A DNA stretch of 11,487 nt from Methanocorpusculaceae archaeon UBA456 (GTDB taxonomy: Archaea; Halobacteriota; Methanomicrobia; Methanomicrobiales; Methanocorpusculaceae). Position 1 is the stretch's first letter. Every line of letters starts with the position of its first letter. The notes under the pieces were generated by a model that was not told where the DNA came from, made no database searches, and saw only the letters and a program-made list of their open reading frames with translations. Made by a program: the position numbers and the translations under genes. Location: assembly GCA_002496395.1 (NCBI GenBank), contig DAJQ01000013.1, positions 23,186 to 34,672 of the forward strand. Direction: 5' to 3'. Positions 5,586 to 11,487 of this stretch are shown here, piece after piece.

Positions 5586-6191
5586 ATGGCATGGAGACCA
5601 CCCGGCAAGGACTGCGGACTCTGTGGAGCAGCCTCATGTACTGCCTTCACCGCACTTGTTGCCGCAGGCGCAAAATCATTCCGGGACTGCCCCTTCTACC
5701 TGGAGAGTGAGAGGAAGAAGGAGTCATCCTATTCAGGAGTCGATCTCGTCGGCCTTGCCTATGACTTTGTGATCCATCCGTTCCCGGGGGAGCCATCCAC
5801 CAGGAAGGATATTATCCCGTTCAGGCCGGATCTCGTCGAGAAATGGGAGATCAAGGCGGGAGATCTCGTTATCGGGAGGCCTGCCGGGGCGGGATGCCCG
5901 ATCACCCATGCACTCAGGGTGACTGCTGCCGATCCGGTGAGTGGGATCATCTCCTGCCATGTCACAAGCCCGATCGAGGCACGGAATGAGGATTGCCTGG
6001 ATGTGAAGGCATACCATGTCCATGCATTTGAGGGGATCGCGGAAGTGATCAACCGCGAACCGGTATTTGGTCTGAGGCAGCGGTTCCAGCCCGGATACTG
6101 CCTGATGGGACTGTCACATTCGGGTGTGGTAAGTATGGTTATTACCACTCACAACGGAATCAGAGTCAGGGTTGAAGGGGTGACGCTGTGA
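5586..6191 (+). CDS. 4Fe-4S protein, probably methanogenesis marker 9-like
   Basis: The 201-residue product begins with a compact Fe-S domain in which four cysteines are spaced C10-X2-C13-X4-C18-X16-C35. This is the pattern of the PF04060 Fe-S domain also found in acetyl-CoA synthase/corrinoid protein subunits. The remainder (about 60-200) is mainly beta-type with VIGRPAGAGCPITHALRV, ending in GYCLMGLSHSGVVSMV. From memory this resembles the methanogenesis marker 9 domain present in methanogens, but I could not check it. The start is ATG 5586, immediately after the GTPase stop, with AGGGGTGA upstream. The stop overlaps the next GTG as GTGA. It is probably an electron carrier or scaffold for the marker 16 protein encoded next (inference from context). 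Confidence 0.78.
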   Translation: MAWRPPGKDCGLCGAASCTAFTALVAAGAKSFRDCPFYLESERKKESSYSGVDLVGLAYDFVIHPFPGEPSTRKDIIPFRPDLVEKWEIKAGDLVIGRPAGAGCPITHALRVTAADPVSGIISCHVTSPIEARNEDCLDVKAYHVHAFEGIAEVINREPVFGLRQRFQPGYCLMGLSHSGVVSMVITTHNGIRVRVEGVTL

Positions 6192-7423
6192 AGACGGCAC
6201 AGGAGATCAACAACAGAATCAGAAGTGGGGAGGCTATTGTCATCCCTGCTCATGAATTCAAGAAAAGGGTACGGGATGGCGAGAGATTCACGGTTGAGGA
6301 TGTCGACATCGTCACCTGTGGGACATTCGGGGTGATGTCCGGAACGTATGCGGTCCTGACGGTGCCTGTGGCACCCCCCGGCACCTTCCGGAAAGCAGAA
6401 TCACTCTTTTTAAATGGTGTTCCTGCCTATCCCGGCCCCTGCCCAAACGAACGGCTCGGGATCATCGACTGCATCGTCTATGGGACAGCACACCGGGATG
6501 ACCGCTACGGTGGAGGCCACCTCTTTGCAGATCTCGCCGCCGGGAAAACCATCGAGGTCGAGGCTGAGGCAGACGGGCGGCGCTATACAAACGATATCAC
6601 CCTCTCCGATTGTGGCTTTGCAAAGCTCCATACGACACGATCGGCATTTAAGAATTATACCGCTTTTTTATCCGGAGATGAGGGGATGCTTCGGACCATC
6701 TTCTCGGTCACCGGCCTCCATGGACCCTCAAGAGAGATATCTGTCTCGGGGTGCGGGGAGGTGAACCCGGTACAGAATGATCCCTCACTCAGATCACTTG
6801 CTCCCGGCACACCGGTTTTTGTTAACGGCGTTAACGGAATCATCACCGGCACCGGTACGCGGTCGACTGCGGAGCGGCCGAATCTCGCCTGTTCTGCTGA
6901 TATGAACGGGATGGATCCCCTGATGATGGGCGGATTTATCACCTCGGACGGCCCCGAATGTCTCACCTCAGTTGCCGCTGCCATCCCGGTGCTCGATTCT
7001 GTATCCCTCGAAGGACTGATGGTGCTGGATGAGGAGATCTCACTCCCGGTAGCCGATATCCGCGACCGGCAGCCGATCGGAAAGTCAGATTATGGTAGAG
7101 TCTGGCGGGGCACAGAGCGGGGTGTCCATATCAACCCTGAGCGATGCCTGGACTGCACACCCTGCACAGCTCGTTCAATCTGCCCTGCCGGGGCAATCGG
7201 AGAGGGGCATACCATCGACCGCTCCCTCTGCCTCGCCTGCGGCGCCTGTGCCTCTGTCTGCGAGGGGAGGGTCTTTTCGATCAATCTCGGAACACTCGAT
7301 ATCTCAGGGAATGAGATTCCGGTGACACTCCGCCAGTCCGATCGCACCAGGGCAGAGCGGCTCTGCCGGAATCTGGCAGTTCGTATCCGCGAAGGTGCAT
7401 TCTTCCTCAGGGAGGGGCCATGA
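6188..7423 (+). CDS. Methanogenesis marker 16 protein (DUF39 plus 2x4Fe-4S ferredoxin)
   Basis: A 411-residue protein with an N-terminal DUF39/COG1900 domain (about 1-300) and a C-terminal bacterial-type ferredoxin. Ferredoxin cysteines are C320, C323, C326, C332 and C348, C351, C354, C358, enough for two 4Fe-4S clusters. The DUF39 part keeps DIVTCGTFGVMSG, where C44 matches the conserved catalytic cysteine region of the family, and TLSDCGFAKL (C142). The DUF39 relative MA1821 of Methanosarcina inserts sulfur into aspartate semialdehyde to make homocysteine. The methanogen-specific branch has been suggested to do the like reaction on sulfoacetaldehyde, giving coenzyme M. Being next to cysteate synthase and ComDE supports that. 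The start is GTG 6188, overlapping the upstream stop (GTGA) with GGGGTGA before it, and its own stop overlaps the cysteate synthase ATG (ATGA). Confidence 0.88.
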   Translation: MKTAQEINNRIRSGEAIVIPAHEFKKRVRDGERFTVEDVDIVTCGTFGVMSGTYAVLTVPVAPPGTFRKAESLFLNGVPAYPGPCPNERLGIIDCIVYGTAHRDDRYGGGHLFADLAAGKTIEVEAEADGRRYTNDITLSDCGFAKLHTTRSAFKNYTAFLSGDEGMLRTIFSVTGLHGPSREISVSGCGEVNPVQNDPSLRSLAPGTPVFVNGVNGIITGTGTRSTAERPNLACSADMNGMDPLMMGGFITSDGPECLTSVAAAIPVLDSVSLEGLMVLDEEISLPVADIRDRQPIGKSDYGRVWRGTERGVHINPERCLDCTPCTARSICPAGAIGEGHTIDRSLCLACGACASVCEGRVFSINLGTLDISGNEIPVTLRQSDRTRAERLCRNLAVRIREGAFFLREGP

Positions 7424-8661
7424 ACCACCTCCTCAGGTGCCCGATATGCGGGGAGACATTCCCCGATCATGGCGAGCTTGCCTGTCCTGATGGGCACCAC
7501 GGACTTCTCCGGGCAATCTACCCGGAGAAGCAGCTCGCTATCAGGGATGAGCCCGGCATCTTCCGGTATGCAGACTGGCTCCCGGTACAGCAGGTACCAC
7601 AGACCCAATCGGGGCCTGTGACATTCCGCTCTCTGGAATTTGCAAAAGAAGCGGGGCTTTCCAATCTCTGGATCAGCTTCACCGGCTATGCCCCTGACCG
7701 GGGTGCACATGTACCGACCTGCTCCTTCAAGGAGCTTGAAGCATGGCCGACAGTACAGCGCCTGAAAGAGACCGGCGGCGGCACCCTCGTTGTTGCATCT
7801 GCCGGGAATACCGGCCGGGCCTTTGCCGAGGTTGCAGGGACGATGAACCAGCAGATCCTCCTTGTCGTTCCCAAACGCGGACTTGAACGGATCTGGACAT
7901 CGACACCTGCGGAGAATGTCACCCTGATCGGAGTGGATGGGGATTATTCGGATGCGATTGCGGTCGCTGACAGAATCTGCGAACTGCCCGGATACACTCC
8001 TGAGGGCGGGGCAAAGAATGTCGCACGCCGCGATGGGATGGGCACCGTCTTCCTTGATGCTACGGTTACGATTCAGAAGATCCCGGATCACTATGTACAG
8101 GGCGTCGGGAGCGGCACCGGCGCCATCGCCGCATGGGAGGCAGCGCTCCGGCTGATTGCGGACGGCCGGTTTGGGGAGAGTCTGCCCCGCCTGCATCTTG
8201 CCCAGAACCTTCCTTTCATCCCGCTCGTCTCGGCCTGGCAGGCACGGCGGCGAACGATCATTCCGGAGATCGATATGCCGCATGCAGAAGAGGCGATACG
8301 AGCGGTGAATGCCGATGTCCTGACGAACAGGAGACCCCCATATGCTGTGCCGGGAGGCCTTTTTGATGCGCTATCGGCCTGTGGCGGCCAGATGTATGGG
8401 ATCACGAATGCTGCCGCAGAATCAGCAGGTCTGCTCTTTGAAGAGACTGAAGGGATTGATCCCGATCCGGCGGCGGCAGTCGCCTGTGCCGCCCTCCAGG
8501 CAGCAGTTGAGCGTGGCAGGATTGAAGAGGATGCATGTGTGCTCCTGAATATCACCGGCGGCGGATACAAGGCAGTTCCTGAAAAACATCAGGTGGTGCC
8601 TGTGGAGACCATCCGACCGGGAGAACTTCCGGCATGTATTATGGAGAATAGCCATGTTTGA
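7420..8661 (+). CDS. Cysteate synthase
   Basis: A PLP enzyme of the threonine synthase-like fold II group that makes L-cysteate from O-phospho-L-serine and sulfite, the entry step of coenzyme M synthesis in Methanosarcinales and Methanomicrobiales. The 413-residue product starts with a zinc-ribbon-like CPIC...CPDGHHG (C7, C10, C22, H26/H27). It then has TCSFKELEAW with the likely PLP lysine K104, ASAGNTGRA (126-134) for cofactor and substrate carboxylate binding, and GSGTGA (230-235) as the phosphate loop. Lack of the usual SFKDRG sequence, replaced by SFKELE, separates it from true threonine synthase, and the operon position fixes the assignment. The start is ATG 7420 in ATGA overlap with the marker 16 gene. 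The end overlaps comDE by 8 bases. Threonine synthase is the only serious alternative. Confidence 0.92.
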   Translation: MNHLLRCPICGETFPDHGELACPDGHHGLLRAIYPEKQLAIRDEPGIFRYADWLPVQQVPQTQSGPVTFRSLEFAKEAGLSNLWISFTGYAPDRGAHVPTCSFKELEAWPTVQRLKETGGGTLVVASAGNTGRAFAEVAGTMNQQILLVVPKRGLERIWTSTPAENVTLIGVDGDYSDAIAVADRICELPGYTPEGGAKNVARRDGMGTVFLDATVTIQKIPDHYVQGVGSGTGAIAAWEAALRLIADGRFGESLPRLHLAQNLPFIPLVSAWQARRRTIIPEIDMPHAEEAIRAVNADVLTNRRPPYAVPGGLFDALSACGGQMYGITNAAAESAGLLFEETEGIDPDPAAAVACAALQAAVERGRIEEDACVLLNITGGGYKAVPEKHQVVPVETIRPGELPACIMENSHV

Positions 8662-9772
8662 AGAATCAATCATCAATATCCTGAAAGAGGAAGGGATCAC
8701 CCTCATCTCCCATCTCCCCTGCGATAAGGCGGGGATGCTCTGCGCACTGGCAACATCTGCCTTTCCGCACGTCCCCCTCCTCCGCGAAGAGGACGGAGTT
8801 GGTGTTTCGGCTGGCATATACCTTGCCGGGGGGCGGCCGGCGATCGTCATCCAGAGCTCAGGACTCGGCAATATGCTGAACGCCCTCCTCTCGCTCCATG
8901 GCACCTTTCACCTCCCGCTCCCGATCATCGCAAGCTGGCGGGGAGTGCAGAACGAGGTGATCCCGGCACAGATCCCCTTCAACTCGGCTCTTCCGGCCAT
9001 CCTTGACGGTGCAGGCATCCCATATGCGACCATCATGGAACCGGGTGACCTTCCACGCCTGAAAGAGATGATCCGCCGCTCTTTTGCAGAGGGAATACCC
9101 ACCGTCACCCTCATATCCCCCTCCTGTTTTGATGGTGACTCCTGCCCTTCAGAAGCATTCCCTGATCGGAGCAGGACGGTGCCTCCGATTCCGGGGTCGG
9201 TGATACGGGAGCCGCAGATGGCCAGGTACGATGCGATCGCCGCCCTTGCCCCCCATCTCGGCAGATCACTCTGTGTCAGTAATATCGGCATCCCATCAAA
9301 GGAGCTGTATGCAGTTTCTGATCGGAAAGAGAACTTCTACATGCTCGGATCCTACACACAGGCATCCCCGATCGGCCTCGGCCTCGCCCTGGCACAGGAG
9401 CGGGAGGTTGTTGTGATCGACGGCGACGGCTCGCTCCTTGGATCTGCGATCCTCCCCGTCATCGCATCATCTGCGCCGAAGAACCTCACCATCATCTGCC
9501 TCGACAACGGCACCTTCGGCTCCACCGGGAATCAGATCACCCAGGGCTTTGCCACAACTGATTGTGCGCAGGTTGCGTCTGCTGCCGGCATACGTAACTG
9601 TGTGCAGGTGCAGAGCCGGGAAGAGCTCATTTCTGCGATCACAGGGAAGAGGGCCGGGCCCCGGTTCATCCATGTGATCATCAGGCCCGGCAATTCGGCG
9701 GTTCCGAATATTCCGCTTTCGCCTGTTAAGATCCGGGATCGGTTTATGCAGGCAATCCGGCTCGGAGTGTGA
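8654..9772 (+). CDS. comDE: Sulfopyruvate decarboxylase, fused ComD-ComE
   Basis: A thiamine diphosphate enzyme that converts sulfopyruvate to sulfoacetaldehyde in coenzyme M synthesis. The 372-residue chain contains both halves that are separate ComD and ComE subunits in Methanocaldococcus. The N-terminal half (about 1-165) is ComD-like, with REEDGVGVSAG in which E46 takes the place of the catalytic glutamate that activates the cofactor. The C-terminal half (about 187-372) is ComE-like, with the ThDP/Mg motif GDGS (257-260) running to N285 in CLDNGTFGSTG. The start is ATG 8654, overlapping cysteate synthase by 8 bases, with GGAG just upstream. It is the last gene of the operon. The cysteate aminotransferase needed to make sulfopyruvate is not present and is probably a general aspartate aminotransferase. 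No clear terminator follows. Confidence 0.95.
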   Translation: MFEESIINILKEEGITLISHLPCDKAGMLCALATSAFPHVPLLREEDGVGVSAGIYLAGGRPAIVIQSSGLGNMLNALLSLHGTFHLPLPIIASWRGVQNEVIPAQIPFNSALPAILDGAGIPYATIMEPGDLPRLKEMIRRSFAEGIPTVTLISPSCFDGDSCPSEAFPDRSRTVPPIPGSVIREPQMARYDAIAALAPHLGRSLCVSNIGIPSKELYAVSDRKENFYMLGSYTQASPIGLGLALAQEREVVVIDGDGSLLGSAILPVIASSAPKNLTIICLDNGTFGSTGNQITQGFATTDCAQVASAAGIRNCVQVQSREELISAITGKRAGPRFIHVIIRPGNSAVPNIPLSPVKIRDRFMQAIRLGV

Positions 9773-9801
9773 AACCGAAACACCTTCGTGATCAGATGAA
9801 C

Positions 9802-9810
9802 CATATACTA
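9802..9810 (+). promoter_or_regulatory. Possible TATA box for the SNF2 helicase gene
   Basis: CATATACTA lies about 54 bases before the TTG start. A transcript would begin near 9830 and include the ribosome site at 9843-9852. It is an imperfect match judged by position and base composition only. Confidence 0.3.
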
Positions 9811-9842
9811 TCCTGAGGTATTGATCATCATCTATTCAGAAA

Positions 9843-9852
9843 GGAAGGTGGA
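9843..9852 (+). promoter_or_regulatory. Ribosome binding site supporting a TTG start
   Basis: GGAAGGTGGA ends seven bases before TTG 9860. It contains a near match to the archaeal GGAGGTGA core. This favours the TTG over the in-frame GTG at 9848, which lies inside the site, and over the ATG at 9899, which lacks a site. Confidence 0.55.
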
Positions 9853-9859
9853 GACACAA

Positions 9860-11487
9860 TTGAAGAGAGAGGCAGGGATTGTACTGCATGCCACCTGGAT
9901 GCGTTATTTTGGAGACAGACAGCTCTGTTTTTATGGAGAGGACTGCGAGAAGGAGATCATCGGGATCAAGCCGGATTATAACTATTTTGGAGGAAAGCCT
10001 CATCTATTTGCCGCATCTAACCAGCAGCTTCTGGAGGCCCTGAAGAAGACCTTTGGACGGCCTGTATCACAGTGCCAGTACTTGAGATTGATACTGCCTT
10101 CCAGAGATCAATACTCCCCCCTTCCCTCACCCGAATACGGTTACCAGGATCCAAAACTCAATACAACAGAAGAGGTATGCATGGAGGATTGGCTCCTCCC
10201 CTGTCACAATCCTTCGATTGGCAGGGCGATGAAGATGCTTCTCAGAATGAGAGAAGATCAAGAGGGGGTGATTATTGGTACTTCAATCTGGTTCTGGCGT
10301 GCATTAAGCATATTTGCTGTCAAATTGATTGCAGCAGGCTACTGTGCTCCATCCAGAAACGGATGGCAGATCTTTATTCCCGAGGCAGTCATGGAAGAGT
10401 ACCGACAATTCCTCCTCTCAGCACCAAAAAACCTGCTTGCTGCGTATCACTCCTGGTCAACCGGGGACCTTGACTCTGTGCTCAGGGAGTTCCTCAATGA
10501 ATGTGCACGGGAGTTTGCAGAACCACATTTTCGAAAAACCGGGAGTTACCAGAAAGCCTCATCCACGCATCTGAAAAATAACCGTATCAGTAGTGAAGAG
10601 TGGGGGCGCCGTCTGGGAGGAGATCTTCGCGGTCTGGAGAAGCGCGGGATACCTAAACAGATCAAGAACTGGCTGGGTGAGGAGGATGGCAATTCGACAG
10701 AATTGCTCATTACCCTTGATGAGCCGGCAGATGATGAAAAGTGGCACGTAGAATACTCCATCAGAACACCTTCCTGTGACATCCCATTAAAGGAACTGGG
10801 TGAACGTGAGGATGAATGCTACCTGCTGACAGGAGATCTAGTACACAAAACCCAACATTACCGCTCCCTTGCAGAGAGAATTTTTCCACCCCTTGCCAGA
10901 GGTTCCCGATATCTCACCAATGATGAAGTGGTCGAACTCATAACAAAGAAAGGCAGCGCTCTTCTCGCCTCAGGAATTATTCTGGATCTCCCTTCATGGT
11001 GCGGGAGGGGGATAATAAAGCCCTCAATCACCATAAAAATCAATGATGGAACTAGTTTTATTACCCTCTCAGATCTTCTGGATTTTGACTGGACCGTTAG
11101 TATCGGGGATGGACTGGAACTGAGCCCCGAGGAGTTTTCAAGGCTTGTTGAAGAGAAACGATCTCTAGTCAGGGTAAAAGACCGCTTTCTTCTCATCTCA
11201 CCAGATGATCTTGCCATCGCAGCAAAGACGATCCCAAAAAAGGGCAGACTCACACTTGCTGAGGCGATGCAGTTTAATAAGGGGGATGAGCTGGATGGCT
11301 GGGAATCAACAAAAGTAAATTTTCCAGCAGATCTTGAGAAGAGGATCAGGAAGCTCTTCTCTCTTGAGGAGCTGATGCCGATCGAACACCCAATTGGTTT
11401 TTTGGGTGAACTCCGGCACTACCAGCAGTATGGAGCAGGCTGGATGATGCTGCTTGACGGATTAGGTTTCGGCGGCTGTCTTGCTGA
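9860..11487 (+). CDS. SNF2-family DEAD/DEAH-box helicase, 3' end cut by the window
   Basis: One frame stays open for 542 codons to the window edge, so the gene is partial at its 3' end. The opening KREAGIVLHATW is typical of archaeal/bacterial SNF2 helicases. About residues 339-480 match the SNF2-associated region (PF12419-like), with FPPLARGSRYL, ASGIILDLPSW, a central LLDFDWTVSIGDGLELSPEE, VEEKRSLVRVKDRFLLI and GRLTLAEAM. LRHYQQYGAGWMMLL (from residue 518) starts the ATPase core, and GFGGCLA ends the window just before the expected DMGLGKT Walker A. Full family members are often about 1000 residues and frequently sit beside a SWIM zinc-finger gene. They remodel DNA-protein complexes, and some belong to phage defence systems. 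The start is TTG with a good ribosome site; ATG 9899 would remove 13 residues. Codons such as AGA and runs of A/T are more frequent than in the CoM genes. Confidence 0.88.
   Translation, partial: MKREAGIVLHATWMRYFGDRQLCFYGEDCEKEIIGIKPDYNYFGGKPHLFAASNQQLLEALKKTFGRPVSQCQYLRLILPSRDQYSPLPSPEYGYQDPKLNTTEEVCMEDWLLPCHNPSIGRAMKMLLRMREDQEGVIIGTSIWFWRALSIFAVKLIAAGYCAPSRNGWQIFIPEAVMEEYRQFLLSAPKNLLAAYHSWSTGDLDSVLREFLNECAREFAEPHFRKTGSYQKASSTHLKNNRISSEEWGRRLGGDLRGLEKRGIPKQIKNWLGEEDGNSTELLITLDEPADDEKWHVEYSIRTPSCDIPLKELGEREDECYLLTGDLVHKTQHYRSLAERIFPPLARGSRYLTNDEVVELITKKGSALLASGIILDLPSWCGRGIIKPSITIKINDGTSFITLSDLLDFDWTVSIGDGLELSPEEFSRLVEEKRSLVRVKDRFLLISPDDLAIAAKTIPKKGRLTLAEAMQFNKGDELDGWESTKVNFPADLEKRIRKLFSLEELMPIEHPIGFLGELRHYQQYGAGWMMLLDGLGFGGCLA

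Noticed and set aside
6821..6835. Two GTTAAC palindromes three bases apart
   Set aside because: They encode the VNGVNG turn of the DUF39 domain in the middle of a coding region, and a coding explanation is enough.
7090..8283. 397-codon open frame on the minus strand
   Set aside because: It lies wholly antisense to the marker 16 and cysteate synthase genes, whose motifs are intact, and its translation is arginine- and proline-rich with no recognisable domain. It is a shadow produced by the codon bias.
10072..10473. 133-codon plus-strand ORF
   Set aside because: It lies in another frame inside the SNF2 helicase gene, whose own frame is uninterrupted and matches its family.

Overview
The window looks like a chromosomal segment of a methanogenic archaeon, most likely in or near the order Methanomicrobiales. 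The clearest evidence is a tightly packed coenzyme M (CoM) biosynthesis operon with a cysteate synthase, a fused sulfopyruvate decarboxylase (ComD-ComE) and a methanogenesis marker 16-type DUF39/ferredoxin protein. Archaeal TATA-like promoters, GAGGTGA-type ribosome sites and GTGA/ATGA start-stop overlaps agree with this. The genus cannot be fixed from the sequence alone.

Left part (1-1725): a minus-strand NADPH-dependent FMN reductase/flavodoxin-like protein lies divergent from a two-gene plus-strand unit, an unrecognised 101-residue protein followed by a YwbE-family small protein. A T-rich archaeal-type terminator and about 300 bases without a convincing gene follow.

Middle (1726-3805): a complete bacterial-type ruvC-ruvA-ruvB operon for Holliday junction branch migration and resolution. 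All key catalytic or binding residues that I checked are present. This is unusual for an archaeon, since most archaea resolve junctions with Hjc-type enzymes.

Main operon (4117-9772): six genes in one direction with overlapping or abutting ends. In order they are a solitary ABC-type ATPase, a HypB/CobW-like GTPase, a 4Fe-4S protein (probably methanogenesis marker 9-like), the marker 16 DUF39/ferredoxin protein, cysteate synthase and ComDE. The last two carry O-phosphoserine plus sulfite to cysteate, and sulfopyruvate to sulfoacetaldehyde. The aminotransferase between them is not in the window. The first four genes are likely to serve the remaining step, the reductive insertion of sulfur into sulfoacetaldehyde to give CoM. 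The promoter region has a good TATA box followed by four copies of a GATAATG-like element arranged as two inverted repeats, a candidate operator.

Right edge (9860-11487): the first 542 codons of a SNF2-family helicase with its SNF2-associated N-terminal region, cut by the window end just before the Walker A motif. It begins with TTG behind a good ribosome site.
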